Shown here: in pieces, positions 25,111-36,451 of the stretch | Layout: each line of letters starts with the position of its first letter | Numbering within the stretch: the first letter of the stretch is position 1 | NCBI GenBank assembly: GCA_030374805.1 | Contig: JARGSG010000031.1 | Coordinates: 310,001 to 374,000, forward strand | Length of the DNA stretch: 64,000 nt | Source of the DNA: Gracilaria gracilis | Lineage: Eukaryota > Rhodophyta > Florideophyceae > Gracilariales > Gracilariaceae | Direction: 5' to 3' | Made by a program: the position numbers and the translations under genes | Notes under the pieces: generated by a model | Seen by the model: only the letters and a program-made list of their open reading frames with translations | Told to the model about the DNA's origin: nothing | Database searches by the model: none

Positions 25111-25659
25111 TGTAGTATAGTTGGCCCGGGTTGGTACAGAGTGTGTCTGATCAGCCGTTCACGTACGAAGGGGTAGTGCACGATGGGCTGGTGCCGTGGC
25201 ACCGCCACGTGTACGATTTGGTGATCAAGTGCCGGACGGGTTGGCACAGCGTACAAGTTGGCCACGTGTACGGACTTGGTGGTGGCAATGCAAATTAGAC
25301 CGATCGTAAAGTAGTTAGTAATGGGGCCCAGACCCGATATTTAGTTGTAGTTCGGATCTCCCGAGGCCCCCAATCGTAAACGACAAGCATCTTCTGCCGA
25401 ACGTCTTCTTCGGTAGTTTGCACTAACGATAGACCGCACGGCTACTCATTAATTGGGTTTCTCAGACCGTTCGTACCCTTCCCCACGTTCCTGGACGTGC
25501 CTGGTGATACCAATCGTCCACTCTCCCCTCGACCGCCCGGTGCTTCCGCCCCTTTTCTCCGCTCGGATTCATTACAGTCACAAGACTGTACGCTACCGCC
25601 GCTCCCGTCTCGTCTCAAGGCCGCTTCAGACTCTCTCCTTTTTTGTGCATTATACCACA
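25111..25659 (+). repeat. 5' LTR of element C
   Basis: Begins TGTAGTATAG and ends TATACCACA. Same length as the copy at 34,877-35,425. Confidence 0.95.
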
Positions 25660-25660
25660 T

Positions 25661-25676
25661 TGGTCTCCCGACTTAG
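25661..25676 (+). promoter_or_regulatory. element C primer-binding site
   Basis: TGGTCTCCCGACTTAG one base after the 5' LTR; identical to that of element B. Confidence 0.75.
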
Positions 25677-25735
25677 AAGTGGAATTCGAGACCGTACGGT
25701 GCAGCAGAACCGATCGTTGAACCGATACGTACAGT

Positions 25736-27034
25736 ATGAAAGTCGACCGACACTCCCGCAGCCCTCGACGGAGGGGGAAGTCCAATCGGTATCGTTCCCG
25801 TTCGGACAGGTTGATGCTAAAACGCATCAGGCCCTTGAACGAGAAGTTCGCCAAATTGGTGGACTACCGTACGTACAGGTTGCTCAGGAGGAGCCAGACG
25901 TACAATTCGCGGGTGGCGCGCAAGATTGCGCGCTACCGAAAGAAATTGAATGTCCAGATGAAGGGTCATTCCTTTTCCGGGACGGATCCGATATCGGTGC
26001 TCAATTTCTTACAGCGGTTTAAAACCGCTTGCAACCATAACGGACTCACTGAGGGGGCAGCCCTCTGGTATTTCCAGTTTTACCTGACCGGACCGGCGCA
26101 CGCTCTGGGTCAGTCTCGGCTCGAAGGTGAGTCTGGCGCTGTCGACCGTACTCGGAATGAGTCTCTCCGTACGTACGAAGAGGTAGTCAACTTTCTGTTG
26201 ACCGCGTACGCAACGGATGAGATCATTGCCGACGCGGCCGCAGAGGTCACTCTCTACCGCCAAGCTTCAGGCATGTCCGAAACGGAATTCGCCCAGAAGC
26301 TCTGGACGAAATCCCTCCGTTGCGGAAATGTCTTTACCGATCAGAATTTGAAGGGGATCTTCGTCGAAGGTCTCCTTGCCGCCATACGGTCAAAGGTGAG
26401 GAATCACCTCACCTCGCATCCCAATATCGGATACGATGCACTTGCCCGTTACGCGAAATCGTACGGAGACACCCATCGTGCCTCACGTCGACAGTCCGTC
26501 CGGGTTGATACTCAAAAGCCAACCGCTCTGAAAGAGTCCTCTCGTACCGCCCGGAAGGTTCATAGTATCGATACCCCGTCGGGATCGATCTATTCCGTAT
26601 CGGACAAAGACGAGGTACATGTCCTCGCGGTATCCTGCACGTCCTCCACGCCCTCGCCCCCCACTACGCCCTCGGCTTCAACGCCGGCTCAGTCCGTTCG
26701 GTCTTATCCCAGCCCTGCCAGCTCCAGGGTAGAGCAACCCCAGGGGCAGGCACCAGTTAGACCGTGTCGGATTTGCCTTTCGCGGGAGCCCAACTGCTGT
26801 CAGTTGCTCCCCCCGGACCTAAAGGAGAAGCTGCTGGCCATACGGGAGGCTAATTATCAGCAACGCAGCGAGGAAGGCTATTACAGTGCCTACCAGACCG
26901 GACGGAAAACTGATACCCCGAAGGACAATGTAGGATATCGCCAGGGCGGACAACCTCGCCAGACGTACTCACCAAGACCGACACAGGCCGTCATGCTGGT
27001 CGAGGAGCCTGCTCCCCACCAGGGAAATGACTAG
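25736..27034 (+). CDS. element C gag
   Basis: A 432-residue open frame from an ATG 77 bp after the LTR. It starts with a basic Arg/Ser-rich segment (about 1-30). A helical capsid-like core follows, with HSFSGTDPISVLNFLQRFKT and EFAQKLWTKSLRCGNVF, then a Ser/Thr/Pro-rich linker (about residues 275-345). The tail has CRICLSREPNCCQLLPPDLK and KEKLLAIREANYQQR (26,761-26,880). The tail block is shared with B gag and replaces the usual CCHC zinc knuckle. Gag forms the particle that holds element RNA. Confidence 0.88.
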   Translation: MKVDRHSRSPRRRGKSNRYRSRSDRLMLKRIRPLNEKFAKLVDYRTYRLLRRSQTYNSRVARKIARYRKKLNVQMKGHSFSGTDPISVLNFLQRFKTACNHNGLTEGAALWYFQFYLTGPAHALGQSRLEGESGAVDRTRNESLRTYEEVVNFLLTAYATDEIIADAAAEVTLYRQASGMSETEFAQKLWTKSLRCGNVFTDQNLKGIFVEGLLAAIRSKVRNHLTSHPNIGYDALARYAKSYGDTHRASRRQSVRVDTQKPTALKESSRTARKVHSIDTPSGSIYSVSDKDEVHVLAVSCTSSTPSPPTTPSASTPAQSVRSYPSPASSRVEQPQGQAPVRPCRICLSREPNCCQLLPPDLKEKLLAIREANYQQRSEEGYYSAYQTGRKTDTPKDNVGYRQGGQPRQTYSPRPTQAVMLVEEPAPHQGND

Positions 27035-27198
27035 GAGGAAGCGTAGAGGCCTCGTCTCCTCCACAGAGGCCTAGCCCCGCCCCGTCAGCGACAGACCGAA
27101 CGGACTCCATCCGAGGGGAGTCCCCTGTCCTGACATGTGACCTGACCGATACGGACATTGAAACCGAAACGATCCTCTTTTCAAGCGCGAACTATAAG

Positions 27199-30100
27199 GT
27201 GCACGTGTCAGTTGGCCTCAACACGGCACTGATGTATCCGTTAGCGGAAGTTCCTGATACCGGAGCCGGACCCTGTCTGGTTCACGAACGCCATCTCCGT
27301 CCGAATTGGCGCTCAAAACTCCGACCGGACGTAAGACACCGAATTACGGACGCGTCGAAGAACCGAATGGACTTTGTGGGAGTTCTCACCCTTATGGTCC
27401 GAATTGGTGACCTCAACGTACGAGTACAGTTCCTGGTGGTTTCTAACATCTCCACCAGCGTACTACTCGGTACTTCTTTTATTGACAAGTACGTCTTGGC
27501 ACGACTACCACCAAAACGGACAATACTCCTACGATACTCCCAACCGGTGTCTATACAGTCTTCCGCCTACGGACCAAATGCACCTTCTGCGGCGGAACCA
27601 GAACCCGAACGGGAAACTCCATGTAATAAGATACACGTTGCCCGTCCGGTTGTTGTACCCCCAATGTCGGAAACGAACGTCTTGGTGACCACCAAAACGT
27701 CCGGCTTGGTCTTTCTACAGTCTCATCACCGAACGGGATCAACCCTTGAACTCACACTACTTGCGGGTGGAGTTATGAAGCTCCGACCGGACGTACCCTT
27801 TCTCGTTCGCGTAGCGAACTTTTCTGACCGCTCGGTTCGACTTCACAAGAACACCGTTATCGGACTTGCTCTTCCATCTCCTGTAGCGCTCATAACTCCG
27901 CAACATCGTCGCGGAGCGACGAGTCTAAGGAGGGGGAACACATTCCGATTTCGGTCAGTAATTCCGAACGGATATACAAGGATACCGCACAGGAGCAAGA
28001 AACCGTACGGAAAGATGAGAACGATTGGACCAGAAAGGTACAGATCAGTCCTGAGTATGTTACCGAACGGGACAAAGTCATCGAGCTACTTCGACCGTTT
28101 GCGGACATGTGGGACGGTCATCTCGGAACGATTGCGGGAGCGAAGCACCGCATCCATCTGGAACCAGGCTCGAAGCCCATATTTTAGATGCCGTACCGTG
28201 CTGGACCCGCTCGGAGAGAACTCGAACGTAAGGAGGTGAGAAAACAGCTCGCTGCTGGTGTCATAGAACCGTCATAGGCAAAATGGGCCAGCCCGGTCGT
28301 ATTCCCGCTCAAAAAAAGACGGAAGCCTTCGCTTCTGCGTCGACCACCGCCGGTTGAACGCTACGACCGTACGGGACATATAACCACTACCCCGAATGGA
28401 CGAGTGCATCGACTCTCTTGGAGATGCACAAATCTTCTCCACTTTGGACGCCAACAGTGGTTATTGGCAGACCGAAATGGATGAATCCGACCGAGACAAA
28501 ACGACGTTTACGTCGCATATGGGACTGTACCGTTATCGGAGAATGCCGTTCGGACTGAAGAACGCACCAACTACTTTCCAGCGTTCTCTCGATATCATCC
28601 TATCACGGGTGAAGTGGCAGTACGCACTGGTGTATCTTGATGACGTAATCATCTATTCCCGGACGGTTGAAGAGCATTATGACCATGTGCGGACCATATT
28701 GCATTTGCTCCGTTCGGCTGGTGTTACTCTCCGACTGGACAAGTGCTACTTTTTCAGTGACACGGTGGACTATCTAGGCCACGTAAGCCGACCGGGAAAG
28801 CTTCAAGTGTCTCTCAAGACACAGAATGCTATCAAGCAGGCTAAACCGCCTACGACCCAGACGGAGCTCCGATCGTTCTTGGGGCTCTGTAACGTTTTCC
28901 GTCGGTTTGTCGCAAACTTCGCCCAAATTGTGGCTCCATTAAACCGCAAGTTGGAGAAGGGGCAACCCACGAAGTTTGAGACATTGACCGATACGGAATA
29001 CGAAGCCTTTGACGAATTACGTCATAGACTGATACGCCCGCCCATTTTGGCCATTCCCCGTCAAGGGTACCCGTACGTTCTGGATACAGACGCATGCGAC
29101 TGACAGATAGGATGCACCCTGCTACAGAAGCAACCGGACGGAGGCTTATTACCGATCGGTTACTGGAGCCGCTCTCTATCGAAAACCGAACGGCAATACT
29201 CGACTACCGAACGGGAATGCCTTGCGGTCGTTTGGGCCATACTGCACCTCCGTCCGTACCTGGAAGGTCAGAGGTTCACTGTCCGAACGAACCACCACTC
29301 CTTGAGGTGGGTATTGAACCTTGCGGACGCGTCAGGACGATTGGCCAGGTGGCGGTTGCGTCTAATGGAGTATGACTTCGATGTCGTTCACAGTCCGGAT
29401 ATCAAGCACCACGCGGCTGATGTTCTTTCTCGGATCCGGACGGATGGCGAAGACGATGCCCCATTGGACGAAGAGGTCTTTTGCTTGCTAGTGAATGTTC
29501 GTACGGACGATGGCTACTTTATCACCAACATTACCGTTAACGGTGATGAGTACAGCGACGTCTGCGTCTACTGGCCAACGCCCGAACGGAAATCTGCTGG
29601 TATCCCCGAGGTGCTCGCTGTCACCTCGGAGGAAACCAATATCGTTCCGGTCACGGTCGAAGAGCTGGTACGAGCTCAAGCAGATGACCCTTTCTGTGAG
29701 TCCGTATGGAAAGACATCGGCAACGGCATCACTCTGTTCGACATTGACCGAAACGAACTTATCGTGCGCAAAGCCCCACTGGACGGCGCCATCCAGAAGT
29801 TCGTACCTGCATCACTGCAGGCACGCGTCCTCTACTTGGCACACTACCTCCGTCTCGTTGGCCATCCGGGCTCCACTCGGATCTATGAAAGTCTCCGTCG
29901 AGACTTCTACTGGCCACATATGGCCAACGATGTATTCCAGACCGTACGGGACTGTCGCACCTGCCCGGCGACGAAGGGAACACACTTCAAGTCGCGGAAG
30001 CTGCTGAAGCTGTTCCCCGTCGCCGGTCCGCTGGAATTCGTCGCGATGGACATCGCCGGCCCATTCACGAAGTCCGTAAACGGTTACCAGTACATACTGG

Positions 30101-31203
30101 TTATTACCGATCGGTTTAGCAAGATAGCTCGCTCTATACCTCTGCGGTCACCCACAGCTTCTGTAGTGGCGAAGGCCTTCCTGGAGAACTGGGTTTATCC
30201 GTACGAAATACCAAACTACTTACTAACCAATAACGGAACTCAATTTGTCTCTAAGTTCTTTGAGACTGTATGTACCGCTTTAGGAACCAAACACGTACTA
30301 ACGACCGCGTACCATCCGCAAACAAATGGTCAGGCCGAACGGTTTAACCAAACACTCGTGCAGAGATTACGCCACTACGTAGCGGACTATCAGAACACTT
30401 GGCCCGCGTATGTGCAACCTCTTACGTACAGTTACAACCTACGGATCCATCGATCTCTCGGTACCGCACCGTTCGACGTGGCGTTAAGGCGTAAACCCCC
30501 AAGCGTTCTGCTCGATGAGCCCAGTACGTCAGTGGACCCAACGACGCCTACACAGCCCACTGCCGCTCGGTTAAAACGCTACACGCTCAAGCTCCTACAG
30601 GCCATGCTGCAGACCGCTTGGACAAAGTTGACCCGCGCCCAACAGCGCTATAAGGAAAACTTTGATAAATCCGTACGGTACACGCCGAGCTTCACCCCTG
30701 GGGAAGAGGTGTTTGTTGACCGACCGGACTATAAGAGCGCAGAGGAGGACCTTACGGATCAGGAACGTACGTATCGGAAACTCTTACCGAAGACGGCTGG
30801 CCCGTTTAAGGTCGTATCCGCAACGGACGCCACTGTCACTCTGAACCAAGACGGTATTCACAACACCGTCAGTATTGGCAGAGTGACAAAAGCCCCAACA
30901 GCACGGCCAACAACCACACCGGTCACTTCCAAACAGACACCCGGCACAGTAGCTGCTGACCCTGAGAGACCGTATGCGGACGAACCAGTCGACAACCAGC
31001 CCACTCCACCGCCCGGAACAGTTCCGAGCGTGGTGAAACGAGTCGTCGACCATCGCGACACCCCGCACGGACAGGAATACCGCGTACGATGGCACGGGTA
31101 CCGCACCGATCAGGGTACCTTCGAACCGCCGGAACACATCCCCCAGCACTTTATCGCCCGCTATTGGCGTCGCCGAAACCCTTCGGTAACGGTGACACCT
31201 TAA
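27199..31203 (+). pseudogene. element C pol: protease, reverse transcriptase, RNase H, integrase, chromodomain
   Basis: Open blocks 27,199-28,239, 28,396-29,103 and 29,302-31,203. Seen: protease region near VPDTGAG with VLLGTSFID; RT palm RMPFGLKNAPTTFQRSLDII and catalytic LVYLDDVIIYS (about 28,630); SFLGLCNVFRRFV; RNase H end ARWRLRLMEYDFDV; integrase zinc region ending TCPATKG, MDIAGPFTKS, LLTNNGTQF, HPQTNGQAERFNQTLVQRL; and chromodomain VDHRDTPHGQEYRVRWHGY near 31,040. Same order and close relation to A and B. A few breaks only. Confidence 0.9.
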
Positions 31204-31476
31204 GGAGGGGAAAGGGGCGGATCCGAGATCCGAGATCGTAAGTACTGGCTCGCAAGCGGTGAATCGTCACGGGACACCAAAAGGCGCCGCCACTACGTTA
31301 TCATTGGGCGGCAAACCGCCACTAACGTACGTCTATTGGTCAATTACTTTCCGATTTTTACAAAACGCCGCCTTTTTCGACAACAGCACACGCAGAACGA
31401 CATTCTATTTGCCCACAGGTCATCACAAACAATCACAAGTTTACTTAGAAGAAAAGAAAGCTACGAGTACGCACGG

Positions 31477-33669
31477 TCAACTAAGTAGTCTTCTTCCAAC
31501 CGGGCTTCGTAATACCACGTCCACGGGTACCCCACGGAGAGGTACCACGGCCCGCAGCGGAACCACCACGCGAACTCGAACCGGTCTTTGTCGGCTGGAA
31601 CGCCAAGGCGGCCCCAGGCCACGGCGAAGTGGCCACGACCTTCTTCTTTCCATGCCCGATTGGCTTGTGGTTGCAGGCGCCGGCTCTATGAGGTCCTCCT
31701 CAACCGTGACGGTCTCCGTTTCCTCCTGGTCTCCTCTCGGAGACGGCATGGGAACACCCTGGACCGCAGGGGTTACCTCCTCTTGCGGAGTCTCCCCTTC
31801 TGGAGCCGCGTTCGTACCGCTCGGCCCTGCACCGTCACCGGACTGGCCTTCACCTTCAAGCTCTTCCCCGGGCGGGATATAGGGCGCAACCAGCTCGGCA
31901 CCCCTGAAGAAGAACTCCGCCGCTTGGCGCATGTGCTTCACGAAATGGTCGATGATGCGCTCCACATCGACGTGTTGCCCAATGCTCTCATAGGATTTGG
32001 TCACCAACTCCTCTAACGGCGGCGCAAACGTCGACATCGGCGTCCAATCCACACCGGGCGTCATACCCAGACCAGCCGTCACGGACTTCTCGTAAGACGC
32101 AAGGACCAACAAGGAGTGGGCCCGGAGGTAACCGAGCAGGTTAAGCTGCGCCTGAGCCTGCTCACGGAGAGCAGTCTCGGCGTTGACCGCACGGCGCATC
32201 CATGCTCGGGCCGCCAACAGAGCGTCGTCAAGCGTCACAGGTTCCTCTTCTCCGAACGAAATACAAGCCGCACGGAGAGCCATGAAGGCCTTGTGCGTAT
32301 CACCGTCCGAATGCCGGCTGGTGCTGTCCTCAATGGCGAACCCGGATTTGTCCCAAGACTTCCGACCGGATCCTGCCTGTACTCCTGCCTCCACAACGGT
32401 CTTCGCCTCAACGGGTGTCACCATTGGAGTCGGCAGTGGCGCCACGTCCTCGAAGTCTTGCGCCATGAACCCATGCGGGAAGAAGTCCAGAACGGTTTTG
32501 AAGGGCCAGGGGGGGAGACTCTCCGGACCCTTCAGGACACGAGTGATCGGCGTCGCGACCGATCCGGTCGAGGGCATCGCCGGGAACGTATCAGAGTAGT
32601 AGTCGTACCACAGGAACCCCGGAGTGTTGTCCCAATCGGTCTCCAACGAGTACTGTAACAGTTTCTCACCGACTTGCGTGGGAAACACGGTGCCGCGGAG
32701 AACGTCCGGGAGTCCCATCTCGGCCAGGATACATACCAGTTTGTACGGCATCGGAAACAACCGCCCGTACTTGGTTTGGCGGTCCTTGTGCTACAGACGC
32801 TCGTCTCTGGCACGAGTGAAGACCTCGATACCTTCATGGGCCGCCTGGAGGAACGACATAAAGGCAAACACTGCCCACTCGGCATATACGACCTGACGGA
32901 CAACACCCTAAATGGGTGAACGTTTGAAGAGCTCTTCGGAATGGTAAGCCAACACGGACGGAGTCGGTACGGATAGGTTGCGGGACACATCGAGGCTGGT
33001 CCACACTACGTTCGTGGAGCAATACAAGTCCGATCGGCGATGAACAGGGACTTCAAAGAACTCGACGTTGTGCCAACTGTACAGGAACCCATGGGACGCT
33101 CGGATTCTCGCCTCCGTTGCGGTATTACTTCCCCACCGTTGACGGTCCAGCCAGTACAACTTTTCGTACGGTGGTTCGAACATAACCAACCCAAGCGGAT
33201 ACATGTCCTTCTCGGGAAAGCCCGAATCAGATGAGCAGCGGTGGAACAAACGCTGCAACGCATCTTGATAGGCCTTCTCCTCCGGACAGCGCAGGTATAA
33301 CAAGTCGCTCCGCCCGTAGGTCTCTTCACTCTTCCGTCCGGTCACACCAGGCAGGTGGTTCCTGCGGGCTTGTTAAGCTTCGATGCTTGTCCGTTTCGGA
33401 TTGCGAGTCGCCATATCCCGCATCGGTAGCGCCGTCGGAATCGAAGCGAAGCTCTCGCCGTCAAAGAACCCGTTCTGGACGTATTTCGTGACGGATAGTG
33501 GGACCTGCTTCCTCCGGCGAAGAGCGGTAAGACCGCGACGTAAGCGATGGTCATACTTCTGACCAGGTAACGGGACCGAACGGAAAGGTGTCGACGGTGT
33601 ACCAGAGCCGCTCGGATTCGGCGCCATTGCGTGCGTAGGGTTGGATACGGAGTGAACCGACTCGGGCAT
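31477..33669 (-). pseudogene. element C antisense gene, unknown protein shared with element A
   Basis: On the strand opposite pol, between the chromodomain and the 3' LTR. The largest frame is 31,477-32,760 (427 residues); coding-like sequence extends upstream to 33,669. Seen: RQRWGSNTATEARIRASHGF (33,088-33,155) and LSVPTPSVLAY (about 32,944-32,980), both matched in element A; then a mostly helical region (ARAWMRRAVNAETALREQA), an acidic Gly/Glu-rich stretch and a basic Arg-rich end. No family recognised and no membrane segment. Conservation between diverged elements suggests it once mattered to the element. Broken in places. Confidence 0.65.
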
Positions 33670-34876
33670 GTCACCGCTTGGCTGGCGCTCTTATAGGGGG
33701 TGGTGAACACGACAGCGCGGTACTTGAGGTATTACCGACCATTTGGAATCGCCAAGACGACTATGTCATCGTACAGGCACCGCGCGGACGAAATGTCAGT
33801 GCTGACCAATTCATTTTTATTGGAGGATCAGGAGCTGACGTTCCGCTACTCACTGCACACGAAATACACTATACACTCGCTTCGTCGCGGCGTCGCATTG
33901 CGTCCAATTCGTACTCTCGCTCACCCGTACGGTCACAATGAGCACTGACAGTCCTTCGACCGCCAGTCCATATACGAAAGAGGACCACCGCTTCGGACAC
34001 GGCGTACCCGCACGGACACGCGTTCGGCCGCTAAGGTATCATCCGCCGTACGCTCTCCGTCGGGACGTCCGGCGCGCGCCAATACGCGTACCCGCCAGAC
34101 GCCCTCCATCGAGACGTGCCGGGTGTACCGATTGGATCCCCATCGGGCGTTCTCCTTCGAGACGAACCGCACGGAAAGACACGGATACACGCACGCCTTC
34201 GCTGCCGTCAGTACCCGTCTTCACGCCCACTCGTACGTAACACGGCAAGCGTCCCCAACGGTTCCGTCCATATGGTGTCTCCTTCACTTAGGGAAATCGG
34301 GCATGGCTTCGCCCCGCCCATCCTGGGGAAATTTTCCGAAAGCGGACGCTGTGGCTTCCCGTAACCCGTACGGACTCCACGCACGCGTGCTGCGTGTTAC
34401 CGAACGGATGACACCAAGTGCAGACCTCGCGGTAGGCGGGGTTAACGATTTAGAAGCCCTGCCGGACACGCTCCGTGTGGCGACCGTCGCGGATGCCCTA
34501 CAGGACAAGATGCACATTTCCGATTGGACTTGAACGTACGCGAAGCCGAGCACGTCGACGGTACTCGAACGAGTGCCTACGGTCTGCACAGGTGTAACGG
34601 TTGCGCTCACCTCGGATCACGCCTCGGGCGGTTTCGATCCCCCATTCGCGCACCAGTGCGTTTCGCTCCGCTCGGCTTGAATCTTTACCACGCGTACTTA
34701 AGGCCCTTTTCGTCGCTCTCGCTCTGGAAATTTTGGCATGACTTCGCCCCGCCCTTTCCGGGCAAAATTTCCGAACGGACACTATGGCGCCCTCTCAACC
34801 ATGCAGACAGACGCGTAGCGACTTGACGACACTAAGTGGCGTTCCGAGGGCAGAGCGCAAGTGTAGGAGGGGGATC
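33670..34876. other. non-coding 3' region of element C
   Basis: No frame stands out on either strand. The segment GGCTTCGCCCCGCCC / GACTTCGCCCCGCCC recurs near 34,307 and 34,741, with TTTTCCGAAAGCGGAC and TTTCCGAACGGAC after each, so there is a degenerate internal duplication about 430 bp apart. It ends in the purine tract AGGAGGGGGATC at 34,865-34,876, the likely plus-strand primer. Confidence 0.5.
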
Positions 34877-35425
34877 TGTAGTATAGTGGGCCCGGGTTGG
34901 TACAGAGTGTGTCTGATCAGCCGTTTACGTACGAAGGGGTAGTGCACGATGGGCTGGTGCCGTGGCACCGCCACGTGTACGATTTGGTGATCAAGTGCCG
35001 GACGGGATGGCACAGCGTACAAGTTGGCCACGTGTACGGACTTGGTGGTGGCAATGCAAATTAGACCGATCGTAAAGTAGTTAGTAATGGGGCCCAGACC
35101 CGATATTTAGTTGTAGTTCGGATCTCCCGAGGCCCTCAATCGTAAACGACAAGCATCTTCTGCCGAACGTCTTCTTCGGTAGTTTGCAATAACGATAGAC
35201 CGCACGGCTACTCATTAATTGGGTTTCTCAGACCGTTCGTACCCTTCCCCACGTTCCTGTACGTGCCTGGTGGTACCAATCGTCCACTCTCCCCTCGACC
35301 GCCCGGTGCTTCCGCCCCTTCTCTCCGCTCGGATTCATTACAGTCACAAGACTGTACGCTACCGCCGCTCCCGTCTCGTCTCAAGACCGCTTCGGACTCT
35401 CTCCCTTTTTGTGCATTATACCATA
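34877..35425 (+). repeat. 3' LTR of element C
   Basis: Begins TGTAGTATAG right after the purine tract and ends TATACCATA. Followed by the target duplication TTCAC. Confidence 0.95.
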
Positions 35426-35430
35426 TTCAC

Positions 35431-36047
35431 CAACGTCAATCGAAGAATACACATCATGTCGAACAACAACGCCATCGTCCCCGCAAATAACCTCTAAATA
35501 GACAATGTAAGGCAATTATATACCCGCCTTGAACTTGGCGGTCGAAGAATGCTGACTTGGTTCGATGATACTACGGACGACCTTTTCTAGAGATTCCGTT
35601 TAGCATGGGCATCTTGTCACATTTGCCCCGCATTCTTACTACTTCGAGGACCTCTCTTGACTGAAGAAAATGCCTTGCTCTTGCGAAAACTATTCGAGAT
35701 TTATGAAGACGGAATTATGGATACTATGCATGAAGGCTTCATTCTGTTCCTTTATTGCTACATTGTATCTCAATATGGACATCTTACTCCGGATCCAGCC
35801 GATATGTTCTTTAATGCTGTCGAAGGAGCTTTAGTACATATGGAAGAATTTCCAGAAGACATTGATTTCTCTTTGGAATTTGAACTCCATATCAACATGG
35901 TATTATTCCCAAACCCTCCTAGAGTCTTCGAAAATCAGCCTGTTCCGAATGGTTCCACACAGCATTGATGAGTTTCTAGAACGATGTATTGCGATGGAAA
36001 GCATGACGTTAATCGAGGACGATTAATGGTGTTAAGGAGGGAGTATT
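35431..36047 (+). pseudogene. element F tail: end of chromodomain and a short 3' frame
   Basis: Resumes F after element C. A frame over 35,657-35,968 (no ATG at its start) encodes an acidic, hydrophobic, apparently helical protein (GFILFLYCYIVSQYGHL, DIDFSLEFELHINMVLF). Related coding-like sequence extends upstream to about 35,500. No family recognised. It lies between pol and the 3' LTR, where some Ty3 elements carry an extra gene. It is followed by the purine tract before the F LTR. Confidence 0.5.
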
Positions 36048-36451
36048 TGTTATGAATGTGTATGCGACATTTGTAGGGGACTATGTCCCAAATTAATTCT
36101 TTAATTGTGTTGGAATGCTATGTTGGAAACTATTGTTGTAATTTTGAGTATAATTATTGTTGTAGTTTATTGTTGGACTAATCTAGTGGAAGTAGTAAGC
36201 TGAGTACAGTGCTTCTACTTCTATTTAGTAAAGTCTATATAAACTACTCTTGTCGCGCGCTTCAATCTCTCCCGTCTTCTCTCTCTAAGCGCATAGTGGG
36301 AAGGAGAGCCTAGAAGTGCCTCCCCGGGCAAAAGCATTCTTTACAAAAAGTTAAAATAAATTATATTTTATTGAAAAACTTAAGCTTTGCAAAAAACTAT
36401 TAATAGTAAGCAAAAACCAAAACATTCTGAAGAACAAATTGAATTGCTACA
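36048..36451 (+). repeat. 3' LTR of element F
   Basis: 404 bp, matches 11,489-11,889. It starts TGTTATGAATG just after a purine tract and ends CTACA, where the Tc1/mariner transposase sequence resumes. Confidence 0.8.

Larger units (their letters stand above)
25111..35425 (+). mobile_element. Ty3/gypsy retrotransposon C, young and nearly whole, nested in F
   Basis: 10,315 bp with two 549-bp LTRs (25,111-25,659 and 34,877-35,425) that differ at about a dozen sites (~98% alike by eye), and a perfect 5-bp target duplication. Parts: primer site, gag (25,736-27,034), protease region (27,199 on), RT (28,396-29,103), RNase H, integrase and chromodomain (to 31,203), an antisense gene (31,477-33,669, minus strand) and a purine tract before the 3' LTR. 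It has about five breaks. The high LTR likeness marks it as the youngest element in the nest. Confidence 0.95.
11489..36451 (+). mobile_element. Ty3/gypsy retrotransposon F, host of nested elements B and C
   Basis: Left LTR 11,489-11,889 and right LTR 36,048-36,451 are about 87% alike by eye, begin TGTTATGAATG and end CTACA or CTATA. A purine tract (GGTGTTAAGGAGGGAG) lies just before the right LTR and a primer-site-like TGGCAGCATCGC just after the left one. Inside are a gag piece (12,894-13,255), protease, RT, RNase H and integrase (21,620-25,031), a chromodomain split by element C (about 24,980-25,110 and 35,431 on), and a short extra frame (35,600-35,968). The 5-bp flanks ATAAG and AGAAC match only in part. 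The LTR divergence makes F clearly older than C. It has roughly eight or more breaks besides the two insertions. Confidence 0.8.

Noticed and set aside
25453-26022. 189-residue frame overlapping the C LTR end and gag
   Set aside because: Begins inside the LTR and overlaps the better gag frame; it has no motifs.
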